DNA of 64,000 nt from assembly GCF_000512695.2 (NCBI RefSeq), contig NZ_AZRW02000015.1, forward strand, positions 62,001-126,000, read 5' to 3'. The notes beneath the pieces are model-generated. The model was not told the DNA's origin. It saw only the letters and a program-made list of their open reading frames with translations, and made no database searches. Origin of the DNA: Pseudomonas sp. QTF5 (GTDB lineage: Bacteria; Pseudomonadota; Gammaproteobacteria; Pseudomonadales; Pseudomonadaceae). Positions 27,231 to 34,925 of the stretch are shown piece after piece. Position numbers and translations under genes: made by a program. The first letter of the stretch is position 1. Each line of letters begins with the position of its first letter.

Positions 27231-27668
27231 GTGGGGTCATTTGATAAAAGCATCTATTGCCTCTTGCTGATCGGATGCGCGCTGGGCTCAAGTGTCAGCC
27301 TGCCCGTACAGGCTGACAACGGCATCATTATTATCAAACGTGATGTCCAACCGCGCATGGCAACGCGTGCGCCGGTGATGCCCGACCCTAGCCCCACGAC
27401 CGCCAATGCCAACCCGTCCAAACAAGTCCTCAGGCAAACGAACGAATTGAGCGACGGCGACTTTGCCAGCGTCGCCAGTGGTGCAGGCATCTCCCGCCTG
27501 GTCACTCAAAACACCAACAACCTGAGCGGCAATATCACCAACCAGACCCAGCTTTCCAACCTCCCCGCTGGACGTTCGGGGAATTCGGGCAACGGTATTG
27601 CCAACATGGTCAATTCAAACGTCCAGCAAGGCCTGGGTGCTCTGAGAGTCGTAACGGGGGACCGTTAA
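27231..27668 (+). CDS. fapA: Functional amyloid protein FapA
   Basis: 145 residues from a GTG with AGAAGGA upstream. Signal peptide about 1-28 (CLLLIGCALGSSVSLPVQA), then a disordered Pro/Thr/Asn-rich chain and a C-terminal segment with NTNNLSGNITNQTQLSNLP, similar in style to the amyloid repeats. First gene of the six-gene fap set. In studied Pseudomonas FapA tunes fibre composition and may act as a chaperone for FapB/C. Stop is separated from the fapB ATG by one base. Confidence 0.92.
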   Translation: MGSFDKSIYCLLLIGCALGSSVSLPVQADNGIIIIKRDVQPRMATRAPVMPDPSPTTANANPSKQVLRQTNELSDGDFASVASGAGISRLVTQNTNNLSGNITNQTQLSNLPAGRSGNSGNGIANMVNSNVQQGLGALRVVTGDR

Positions 27669-27669
27669 G

Positions 27670-28242
27670 ATGAATCGTACGCTGCTGATGCTCGCCATGT
27701 TTTGCAGTGCATCGACCTTTGCTCAACCTCCCGTCATCAATAATGCCGAAATCGACGCCTCGGGCATGCAGTACCAGGGCAACCTCACCGTCAACCAGGC
27801 TGCCGGCGATCTGCAGCAACAGGCCAACGCCCGGGCCATCGCCGTTGGCCATGGCGCCAGCGCGACCACGCAGATTCGCCAACGGCTGCGGACGGAGGTC
27901 AACCCCAGCATCGATGCTCGATCCAGCATTCAAGGCGACTCCTTCAGCCACGGCAACGGCGTACTGGGCGTCAACCAGAGCGCGGGCGCCAGCAACCAGC
28001 AAGCCAACGCACTGCGTATCAGCATCAGTGCCCAGCCGCAAAGTATCGACGACAGCGTCCTCATGCAGCAGAACGTGGCGCTGATCAACAACTCCGATCC
28101 AACTGACTCTGCACCAGGCAATCGCCAGGTCGCTACCAGCGATCAGGCCTTCACCGGTAGCCGTGGGGTGATCCAGTTGAATCAGAGCTCCGGGGTGGGA
28201 AACCGAACGGCCAACACCCTGAGCGTACGGGTCTCGGATTGA
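27670..28242 (+). CDS. fapB: Minor amyloid subunit / nucleator FapB
   Basis: 190 residues. Signal peptide about 1-19 (MNRTLLMLAMFCSASTFA). Gln/Asn/Ala-rich imperfect repeats: NLTVNQAAGDLQQQANARAI, GVLGVNQSAGASNQQANALR and GVIQLNQSSGVGNRTANTLS, the FapB/FapC amyloid repeat pattern. Proposed nucleator of Fap fibres. No cysteine in the mature chain, so a C-terminal CxxC known from some strains is missing here. Confidence 0.93.
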   Translation: MNRTLLMLAMFCSASTFAQPPVINNAEIDASGMQYQGNLTVNQAAGDLQQQANARAIAVGHGASATTQIRQRLRTEVNPSIDARSSIQGDSFSHGNGVLGVNQSAGASNQQANALRISISAQPQSIDDSVLMQQNVALINNSDPTDSAPGNRQVATSDQAFTGSRGVIQLNQSSGVGNRTANTLSVRVSD

Positions 28243-28293
28243 CCCAAACAGGTAGAAACAACACTTAACCTAAAATAAGTACGGAGAATCACC

Positions 28294-29613
28294 ATGAAAC
28301 CTTCGATGGCACTAAAGCCTCTGGTTTTCGCAATTGCTGCGGTCATGGCTGTAGCTGTACAAGCTGGACAGAACGATCGGCATCGCCCCCCTCCTCCAAC
28401 AAAGATCCCTGTCTACGCGACTGCGGATGCGTGGGATAACCAAAGCAGTACCGACAACCGCATCCGTAACGAAGGGACGATCAACGAAGCTGAAATGAAC
28501 AGCTCTGCCACAGGCGCCAGCGGCAACGTCGGCGTCAACGTGGCTGCAGGTAGCGGCAACCAACAAGACAACGCGTCCGCCATCGCAAATGCTGCCTCAA
28601 ACTCCAGTCAGGACAACAGCTTCGTGTTCGGCACTGCAACAGCCACCGCCGACGTCACGCAATACAGCGACAATAACAGGGTCAACAACTTCGGCAGCAC
28701 AGCCTCTGCCGTGATGAACGGATCGGGTAATGGCGGCAGCGGTAACATGGGTATCAACATTGCTGGTGGCGACCTTAACCAACAGAAAAATACCATGGCC
28801 ATTGCCAACACCAATGCCCCGCTCGGTAACGCCACAGCCACCGCCTCTGCCGATCAACAAGGGCCTGGCCTGGTAGTGAATAACAACGCCGATCGGACAA
28901 CCCGCCTGGATACGATAACCGTTACCACAACGGCCAGCGGTAGCTTCTCTCGCGATAAGTCTTCCGATTTGAGCATTGATAAAAGCGCTTCTTCGAGCTT
29001 TGATGTGAGTGGTTCCAGGAGTTCTGATGCGAGTGGTTTCAGGAGCTCTGATGTGAGTGGTTCCAGGAGCTCTGATGCGAGCGGTTCCAGGAGTTCGGAT
29101 AGCAGCTCTAGTCGCAGTGCGTCTTTGAACGTTGATGTGGACGCTTCCGCGAATGCCACCAGGACCGTTACCTGGAATAATGGCAATGGCGATCGCACCC
29201 GCACCAGGACTGTCGACGCATCGCTTGACGCATCGATCGATGCAAATTTCGACGCATCGCGCGAAAGATCGAGCGATTCTTCGTTCGAAAGATCGAGGGA
29301 TTCCTCGTTCGAAAGATCGTTCGATAAATCGTGGGCGAGATCGTCCGACTCCTCGTTCGAAAAATCGGGCAGTAAAGAGTCCGAATCTTCGTACGACAAA
29401 TCGAAAACTTTCAGTGAAAGCAGTTCTTTCGATTTGAGCAACACCTATTCCTATCAAGTGCTGACTCCAACTGGCTGGGCAAACCCTGTGACCAACACTG
29501 CAACCCTGAACGGTTCGGTGAATGGTGGCAGTGGCAACCTGGGCGTCAACGTGGCTGCCGGTGTGGGTAACCAACAAAGCAACTCGCTGGCCATTTCCAA
29601 CAACTCGTTCTAA
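28294..29613 (+). CDS. fapC: Major amyloid subunit FapC, with long Ser/Asp-rich linker
   Basis: 439 residues. Signal peptide about 1-24. Three amyloid repeats: R1 about 63-100 (GNVGVNVAAGSGNQQDN), R2 about 134-172 (GNMGINIAGGDLNQQKN), R3 about 401-439 (GNLGVNVAAGVGNQQSN). The R2-R3 linker is some 228 residues, rich in Ser, Asp and Arg, with two sets of 8-residue tandem repeats. FapC of strain UK4 is about 250 residues, so the linker explains the excess. No cysteine in the mature protein. Ribosome site CGGAGA; followed by a terminator. Confidence 0.94.
   Translation: MKPSMALKPLVFAIAAVMAVAVQAGQNDRHRPPPPTKIPVYATADAWDNQSSTDNRIRNEGTINEAEMNSSATGASGNVGVNVAAGSGNQQDNASAIANAASNSSQDNSFVFGTATATADVTQYSDNNRVNNFGSTASAVMNGSGNGGSGNMGINIAGGDLNQQKNTMAIANTNAPLGNATATASADQQGPGLVVNNNADRTTRLDTITVTTTASGSFSRDKSSDLSIDKSASSSFDVSGSRSSDASGFRSSDVSGSRSSDASGSRSSDSSSSRSASLNVDVDASANATRTVTWNNGNGDRTRTRTVDASLDASIDANFDASRERSSDSSFERSRDSSFERSFDKSWARSSDSSFEKSGSKESESSYDKSKTFSESSSFDLSNTYSYQVLTPTGWANPVTNTATLNGSVNGGSGNLGVNVAAGVGNQQSNSLAISNNSF
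29008..29103 (+). repeat. 24-bp tandem repeat, four units, in the fapC linker
   Basis: Units start at 29008, 29032, 29056 and 29080 (agtggttccaggagttctga and variants), encoding SGSRSSDA, SGFRSSDV, SGSRSSDA, SGSRSSDS. In frame with fapC (residues 239-270). Confidence 0.95.
29266..29361 (+). repeat. Second 24-bp tandem repeat, four units, in the fapC linker
   Basis: Units start at 29266, 29290, 29314 and 29338 (agatcgagcgattcttcgtt and variants), encoding RSSDSSFE, RSRDSSFE, RSFDKSWA, RSSDSSFE (residues 325-356). Confidence 0.92.
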
Positions 29614-29627
29614 TGGCTGTCTCTTGA

Positions 29628-29650
29628 GGCCCCCTTACGGGGGCCTTTTT
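29628..29650 (+). terminator. Intrinsic terminator between fapC and fapD
   Basis: GGCCCCC (29628-29634), loop TTAC, GGGGGCC (29639-29645), then TTTTT. It lies 15 bases after the fapC stop and 26 bases before fapD, inside the operon. Likely limits readthrough from the subunit genes to the export genes. Confidence 0.9.
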
Positions 29651-29675
29651 CAACACAACCAGAAGGCGTCCCACC

Positions 29676-30356
29676 ATGCGTATTATCGCCTTGGCATTTT
29701 TGCTCTACGTGGCCAGTGTGAGCGAGGCGGCCCAAATGCCGCTTTCCGTCCTGCCGGGCGGCGCGGTGGTGTATAAGCCGATCCAGAGCATGCGCGAGCG
29801 TAAATTTGCCGACCTGGTGCAACAGAAAACCGACTTCAGTTGCGGCGCAGCTGCGCTGGCGACCATATTGCGCCAAGCCTATTGGCTGGACGTGAATGAA
29901 GAACAGATCATCGAAGGCATGCTGGCACACTCCGATCAAGATCTTGTCCGCGTCCAGGGCTTTTCCATGCTCGACATGAAGCGCTACGTGGAAAGTATCG
30001 GCATGCGGGCCCGAGGATATCGGGTAGCGCCGCAAACGTTGGACGAAATCAGAATTCCGGTTGTGGTGCTCCTGGATATCCGTGGCTACAAACATTTTGT
30101 GGTCATGCAAAGAGTCCATGAGGGCTGGGTCTATATCGGAGATCCGGTCCTCGGTCATAAACGCTACAAAGTCGACGACTTTGTAAAAGGCTGGAACGGC
30201 ATCATCTTTGCCATCATCGGTCAGGGCTATGACAAAACCAATGCGTTGCTCGACCCACCCATGCCACTGACCGCCAAGAACCGCATCAACACCTTCAGCC
30301 CGGTGCGAGACGCAGAGTTGATGGATTTCGGATTCATCCGAAGCGACTTCTTCTAA
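29676..30356 (+). CDS. fapD: FapD, C39-like cysteine peptidase of the fap system
   Basis: 226 residues with signal peptide about 1-18 (MRIIALAFLLYVASVSEA). C39 peptidase layout: QQKTDFSCGAAALATILRQ with Cys56, GYKHFVVM with His140 and GDPVLGHKRY with Asp156, so a full triad. Acts in the periplasm, probably processing Fap components or the export system. AGAAGG before the ATG. No ABC transporter is attached, unlike bacteriocin C39 exporters. Confidence 0.92.
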   Translation: MRIIALAFLLYVASVSEAAQMPLSVLPGGAVVYKPIQSMRERKFADLVQQKTDFSCGAAALATILRQAYWLDVNEEQIIEGMLAHSDQDLVRVQGFSMLDMKRYVESIGMRARGYRVAPQTLDEIRIPVVVLLDIRGYKHFVVMQRVHEGWVYIGDPVLGHKRYKVDDFVKGWNGIIFAIIGQGYDKTNALLDPPMPLTAKNRINTFSPVRDAELMDFGFIRSDFF

Positions 30357-30388
30357 TGACAAGGAGCACGACGCTCCGGGAGCATCCA

Positions 30389-31129
30389 ATGAAGACTCCA
30401 ATCTGGCTAGCCGTGGTTTGCCTGACCGCCAGCCTGCCGACCCAGGCACAGACGTTCAAACCCATTGAACTGAAGGATCAGGAATTGGCAACCCTGCGAG
30501 GCCGCTATGTCATGCCGGGACGGATCATCAGTTTCGGCATTGTCATGACCAGCACTTGGCAAAATGCCAACGGTGAAATGATCGGGGCAACTTCCTCGAT
30601 GCAAATTCAACAATCGACCATCAAGCCCCAGTTCTATGTGTCAATTATCAACGAAAAAGGTAATGGCTCAGCGCATTCGCAAGGCACCGGTACCGTCACT
30701 GGCGGTAGCGGCCTCAACAGCACCGAAGGCGTCACTCAAGTCGTGCGTGCTGCCGGCGACCATAACACTGCCTACAACAACGTTGAAATCAACGTCACAA
30801 AGGCTAGCCAAGCGCCAGCAACGCAACAGCAGGGCCAGGCGTTGGCCGCAGGCTCGACGTTGGCCAGCGCCAATGGCGCGGGTTCGTTGAGCGTTTCCTC
30901 GACCGGTACGGGTGTGCAATTCAACATTGTGGCCAGCAACAACCAAGGCAGTACCGTACAACGCCTGGCCCAGGGTGGGCTGATGCAGAACACGACTTTG
31001 CTCGGCGGTGACAACCAGGTCAGCAACCTCACGTCCTTCAATGTCGTGCTGCGTGACAACGTGTCGACAGCCGGGTCGCTGAACGGCAACCTGGACCAAC
31101 TCAAAGGTCTTCGCACTCAAGGATTCTGA
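30389..31129 (+). CDS. fapE: FapE, fibre-associated minor component
   Basis: 246 residues from the ATG behind GGGAGC, which starts the signal peptide MKTPIWLAVVCLTASLPTQA; an upstream ATG at 30356 overlaps the fapD stop and would spoil it. The mature chain is Gly/Ser/Asn/Gln-rich with conserved ELATLRGRYVMPGRIISFGI near the start. FapE is found in Fap fibres in small amount; exact role unsettled. Confidence 0.92.
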   Translation: MKTPIWLAVVCLTASLPTQAQTFKPIELKDQELATLRGRYVMPGRIISFGIVMTSTWQNANGEMIGATSSMQIQQSTIKPQFYVSIINEKGNGSAHSQGTGTVTGGSGLNSTEGVTQVVRAAGDHNTAYNNVEINVTKASQAPATQQQGQALAAGSTLASANGAGSLSVSSTGTGVQFNIVASNNQGSTVQRLAQGGLMQNTTLLGGDNQVSNLTSFNVVLRDNVSTAGSLNGNLDQLKGLRTQGF

Positions 31130-31177
31130 TCTACGCTCAGTCTCATCAGACGTAGTCAGGAAAGGGACGGCTAACCC

Positions 31178-32458
31178 ATGCACCGATCGTTGACGTTCAG
31201 AGCTATCGTTTGTTTGAGTAGCCTGGCCCCGGCCACACTGCTGTACGCAGCAACGGACCCCCAGGTCGAAGCACTAAAACAAGAACTCATGGAGTTGAAA
31301 CAGCGTTACGAAGCACAACAGAACGCGCTGATGGTACTCGAGCAACGCGTTCGCCAAGTCGAAGAAACACCTGCGACACCGGCTCCCAAACGCCTGACCA
31401 AATCCCCCGCCGAAACGCCCAGGAGTGGCCAGACGGTGGCTGCCGGTGCGCCGGGAACCACAGGCAGCTCATACGGCCAATCGCTCAAGGATGATTCGGC
31501 GCCTGCGCAAAGCGTTTCCAACCTGTATGACGAAGCCAGCGGCTTCTTCGGTGGCGGCAAGTTCAGCGTCGAAACCGGCCTGACCTACACGCACTACGAT
31601 ACCCGTGCATTGGTACTCAACGGCTTCCTGGCACTGGACGCGATTTTCCTCGGTAACATCAACCTCGACCGTATCAAGGCGGATAACTGGACCCTGGACC
31701 TGACCGCCCGCTACAACACGGGACAACGTTGGCAGTTCGACATTAACGTCCCGGTGGTTTATCGCGAATCAACGTATTCCTCCGGTGGCGCCGGTGGCGC
31801 AGGCCCGGTGACGTCGGACGCAACCGTTACTCGCGACCCGACCATCGGCGATGTGAACTTTGGCGTTGCTTACAAGTTTCTGGATGAGGCGGCCAATCTG
31901 CCCGACGCGGTCTTTACACTGCGCGTCAAGGCGCCGACCGGTAAAGACCCTTATGGCATCAAGCTGGTCAATGACCCGAACAACGATAACCTCTCGGTAC
32001 CCGAGGACTTGCCTACCGGCAATGGTGTCTGGTCGATCACCCCGGGTATCTCGCTGGTCAAGAGCTTCGACCCGGCCGTGCTGTTCGGCAGCCTGGCCTA
32101 CACCTACAACATGGAAGACTCTTTCAGCGACATCAGCCCTCAGGTCAACTCCAAGGTGTCCGGGGACGTGAAACTGGGCGATTCCTGGCAGATCGGCGCC
32201 GGCATTGCATTCGCCTTGAACGAGAAGATGAGTATGTCGTTCTCGTTCACCGATCAGTTCGCTCGCAAGAGCAAGATCAAGCCGGACGGTGGCGACTGGC
32301 AATCGATTTCCAACAGCGATTACAACTCGGCCAACTTCAACATCGGCATGACCCTGGCAGCAACCGATAACCTGACGATCGTGCCCAACCTGGCCATCGG
32401 CCTGACCGACGACTCGCCAGACTTTTCCTTCAGCCTGAAATTCCCTTACTACTTTTAA
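31178..32458 (+). CDS. fapF: FapF, outer-membrane amyloid export channel
   Basis: 426 residues. Signal peptide about 1-24, then a coiled coil about 27-60 ([20 protein letters not shown]) expected to trimerise, a Pro/Ala/Thr linker, and a beta-barrel from about residue 115 to the C-terminal [10 protein letters not shown] with the terminal Phe of outer-membrane proteins. Known FapF forms a trimer of gated barrels that secretes FapB and FapC. GGAAAGGGA before the ATG. Confidence 0.94.
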   Translation: MHRSLTFRAIVCLSSLAPATLLYAATDPQVEALKQELMELKQRYEAQQNALMVLEQRVRQVEETPATPAPKRLTKSPAETPRSGQTVAAGAPGTTGSSYGQSLKDDSAPAQSVSNLYDEASGFFGGGKFSVETGLTYTHYDTRALVLNGFLALDAIFLGNINLDRIKADNWTLDLTARYNTGQRWQFDINVPVVYRESTYSSGGAGGAGPVTSDATVTRDPTIGDVNFGVAYKFLDEAANLPDAVFTLRVKAPTGKDPYGIKLVNDPNNDNLSVPEDLPTGNGVWSITPGISLVKSFDPAVLFGSLAYTYNMEDSFSDISPQVNSKVSGDVKLGDSWQIGAGIAFALNEKMSMSFSFTDQFARKSKIKPDGGDWQSISNSDYNSANFNIGMTLAATDNLTIVPNLAIGLTDDSPDFSFSLKFPYYF

Positions 32459-32487
32459 GCACACATTTACTGAGTTCAGCGTAAATA

Positions 32488-32632
32488 CCTGTGGGAGCGG
32501 GCTTGCTCGCGAAGACGGCGGCACAGTCAACATTGATGTTGCTTGATATACCGCTTTCGCGAGCAAGCCCGCTCCCACAGGTTCCGCGGTTTGACTGACT
32601 GGCATTAGGGCAAGCCCGCTCCCACAAGGAGT
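32488..32632. repeat. REP pair with conserved spacer, plus a single half-unit
   Basis: gagcgggcttgctcgcgaag and ttcgcgagcaagcccgctcc frame the usual spacer in reverse orientation (cacagtcaacattgatgttg). An extra half-unit caagcccgctcccacaagg follows at about 32612. Confidence 0.88.
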
Positions 32633-32654
32633 CTGTAGTGCCTGGTTAAAATGG

Positions 32655-32692
32655 AAAAGGCCCGCTGCGATGGAGGTCGCAGCGGGCCTTTT
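32655..32692. terminator. Bidirectional terminator between fapF and the sigma-54 activator
   Basis: A perfect 16-bp stem, left arm 32655-32670 and right arm 32677-32692, loop TGGAGG, bounded by A-run and T-run. Serves the convergent fap operon and activator gene. Confidence 0.92.
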
Positions 32693-32705
32693 CGTTTCAC
32701 CCGCC

Positions 32706-34031
32706 CTAGCGGATCTGGTGCTTATGCAGCAATCGGTAAAAGGTCGGCCGCGACACACCCAATACTCGAGCGGCGACGCTCAGGTTGTCGCTGTGCCGGT
32801 TCAACACATCGCACAACGCCTGACGTTCGGCGCGGGTCTTGTAGTCTTCAAGGGTGCCCATCGGCGTGGCGAAGCCGTGTTGACTGATCAGCCCCAGGTC
32901 TCGCGCCTCGATCTGCCGTCCTTCGGCAAGAACCAGCCCACGCCGTACCCGATTGGCTAACTCGCGGACATTGCCCGGCCAGTCGTGCTTGCCCATGGCG
33001 ATCAGCGCGTCCTCGCTGAAGCTGCGAGGGCGACGGCCGGTTTCATGGCTGTAGAAGTGGGAAAAATGGTTGGCCAGCATCGAGAGATCGCCATGGCGTT
33101 CACGCAATGGCACGGTGATGACCTGCAATACGTTCAAACGGTAATACAGATCTTCACGAAAGCCTTTCTTCTCGATGGCCGCTTCAAGGTCGACGTTAGT
33201 CGCGGCCAATACCCGCACATCCACCGGAATAGGCTGATGCCCCCCTACACGCTCAATGTGTTTTTCCTGCAGGAAGCGCAGCAGATTGGCTTGCAGCTCC
33301 AGAGGTAGATCACCGATTTCATCGAGAAACAGCGTTCCACCGTTGGCCGCCTCGATCCGCCCGACCTTGCGCTGATGAGCGCCGGTGAAGGCCCCCTTTT
33401 CGTGGCCAAACAGTTCGGACTGGATCAAGTGTTCGGGAATCGCACCGCAGTTGATCGCCACGAACGGTTTGCTATGACGCTGGGATTGTCGGTGCAGGGT
33501 GCGGGCGACCAATTCCTTACCGGTCCCGCTTTCGCCGCGGATCAGCACGGGAGATTCGGTGGGTGCCAGTTTGCTCAGCAGTTTGCGCAGTTCGCGAATG
33601 GGTTTGCTGTCACCGAGCAGTTCGTGTTCAGGCTGATCGATATGAACCGTGCCCTGGCCGCGCAGGCGCGCCATGCCGAACGCGCGGCCCAGGGTAACCT
33701 GAACCCGTGAGACATCGAACGGCAGGGTATGGAAGTCAAAAAACCATTCGCAAACGAAGTCCCCGACATTTTGCAATCGCAAAACTTCTTGATTCAGCAC
33801 TGCAATCCACTCAGTACCGCTATGGGTGATCAGCTCCTTGACGGCTTCCGGGCGCTCCAGATGAAAGGGCTGCAAACGCAACAGGCCGACATCGCAGGTT
33901 CGTTCGGTGGCGTTTTCCAGGGTACAGCTGTCAACATCCCAACCCACGGCGCGTAAACCCGGCAACAAACGGTGGCAGTCGTCGCAAGGATCCACTACTA
34001 ACAGACGTCGTAAGGCAGGCGCTTCAATCAT
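32706..34031 (-). CDS. Sigma-54-dependent transcriptional activator beside the fap operon
   Basis: 441 residues. N-terminal VpsR-like regulatory domain about 1-125, AAA+ domain about 140-370 with Walker A GESGTGKE (167-174), GAFTGA (213-218) for sigma-54 contact, and Walker B GGTLFLDEIGDL. C-terminal Fis-type helix-turn-helix (NLSVAARVLGVSRPTFYRLL). Intact, so an active enhancer-binding protein. Its place next to fap and the sigma-54-like fap promoter make it the likely activator. Two crossing inverted repeats cover its start codon. Confidence 0.93.
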   Translation of the reverse strand: MIEAPALRRLLVVDPCDDCHRLLPGLRAVGWDVDSCTLENATERTCDVGLLRLQPFHLERPEAVKELITHSGTEWIAVLNQEVLRLQNVGDFVCEWFFDFHTLPFDVSRVQVTLGRAFGMARLRGQGTVHIDQPEHELLGDSKPIRELRKLLSKLAPTESPVLIRGESGTGKELVARTLHRQSQRHSKPFVAINCGAIPEHLIQSELFGHEKGAFTGAHQRKVGRIEAANGGTLFLDEIGDLPLELQANLLRFLQEKHIERVGGHQPIPVDVRVLAATNVDLEAAIEKKGFREDLYYRLNVLQVITVPLRERHGDLSMLANHFSHFYSHETGRRPRSFSEDALIAMGKHDWPGNVRELANRVRRGLVLAEGRQIEARDLGLISQHGFATPMGTLEDYKTRAERQALCDVLNRHSDNLSVAARVLGVSRPTFYRLLHKHQIR

Positions 34032-34086
34032 GACTGTTCCTTGACGCCAAATTTTAGGAAATATTATTAAAAACAGTCATTTGGCG
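34030..34086 (-). promoter_or_regulatory. Crossing inverted repeats over the activator's ribosome site and start codon
   Basis: Reading the minus strand: CGCCAAAT (34086-34079) matches ATTTGGCG (34052-34045), and ATGACTGTT (34080-34072) matches AACAGTCAT (34038-34030). The arms interleave. AAGG, the presumed ribosome site, lies between the last two arms, and the final arm includes the first two bases of the ATG. Could be an RNA pseudoknot, two alternative hairpins, or overlapping operators. Confidence 0.6.
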
Positions 34087-34112
34087 GGCTTCGTTGTAAC
34101 ACTAGCAAAATT

Positions 34113-34142
34113 TTGACGCGGGCTTGTATCGATTGCTTATAG
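34113..34142 (+). promoter_or_regulatory. Possible sigma-70 promoter in the AT-rich divergent gap
   Basis: TTGACG (34113-34118), 18 bases, TTATAG (34137-34142), pointing to the gene at 34375. The whole gap 34032-34374 is AT-rich compared with its surroundings and has no gene. Confidence 0.4.
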
Positions 34143-34374
34143 AGCAGTTTGCTTATTAGTTATAAGAGGTCACTTGATTAGTTTCCTAACGAGTTGAACC
34201 TTTCAACAAGCTTTCAGAAGCGACCCGAATATCGAATCAATGGAAGAAAGTTGAAATTTTTTTTGATTGTGTGTGACCCAACCCCCACTTGCGGGCATCA
34301 GTACAAGTAACCAGCCGAACGGTAAGCCCAACCGACGGCATATCACTTGTTTGGGCATACAGAGAGAAGATCCC

Positions 34375-34641
34375 ATGAACGCCCCGCTCCGTATCAACGA
34401 AGCACTTTTGATTGCCGACCGCGCATTCCAACCCTTTCAATGCGTGGCCTGGGCACCACAAGACGGTAACGGCGAGCTCAGCCTGACCATCATCGATCGC
34501 ACTAACACGCGCATCAGCCGCAAACAAATCCCCAGCAGCGCCTATTCCGATCCAGAGCAACTCGAACACTTGCTGGAAGAAGCCCGTGCCGAGTTGAGCC
34601 AGGAAGGTTACAAACTGCAATCGTGGTCCATGCCGCACTAA
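34375..34641 (+). CDS. Conserved small hypothetical protein
   Basis: 88 residues from the ATG after AGAGAGAAG. Sequence MNAPLRINEALLIADRAFQP, then SLTIIDRTNTRISRKQIPSS and an acidic helix EQLEHLLEEARAELSQEGYK. No signal or membrane segment. Reads as a compact alpha/beta protein; family not recognised. A longer frame to 34267 lacks a ribosome site. Confidence 0.7.
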   Translation: MNAPLRINEALLIADRAFQPFQCVAWAPQDGNGELSLTIIDRTNTRISRKQIPSSAYSDPEQLEHLLEEARAELSQEGYKLQSWSMPH

Positions 34642-34648
34642 GCGTTTT

Positions 34649-34674
34649 CGCGGATTACCTCCCGGTAATCCGCG
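34649..34674 (+). terminator. 11-bp perfect hairpin after the small gene
   Basis: CGCGGATTACC (34649-34659), loop TCCC, GGTAATCCGCG (34664-34674), followed by C/T-rich sequence rather than a clean T-run. Confidence 0.6.
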
Positions 34675-34925
34675 CCCCCTCCTCCTTTTAGTTGACGATT
34701 TTCTACCGTCAGCTGCGCGACACCAATCACCTGTTTTAACTTCTAACCCGCCAGATTACTTGGCAGGCTTGGCAGTGGTACGAAAAGACATTGTTCTGGC
34801 ACAAAACGCCCCACCTCCAGCTCATGAAGACAGTTGTGCGCCGGGTCATTCAGGGATTGAATGTTCTGCTCAGGCGTCACCATCCGGGAACCCGGATTAA
34901 GGACGACTGGCAAGGAGATGGATGC

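Noticed and set aside
28597..29577. Minus-strand frame opposite fapC
   Set aside because: Produced by the repetitive codons of fapC; no start signal and no plausible protein character.
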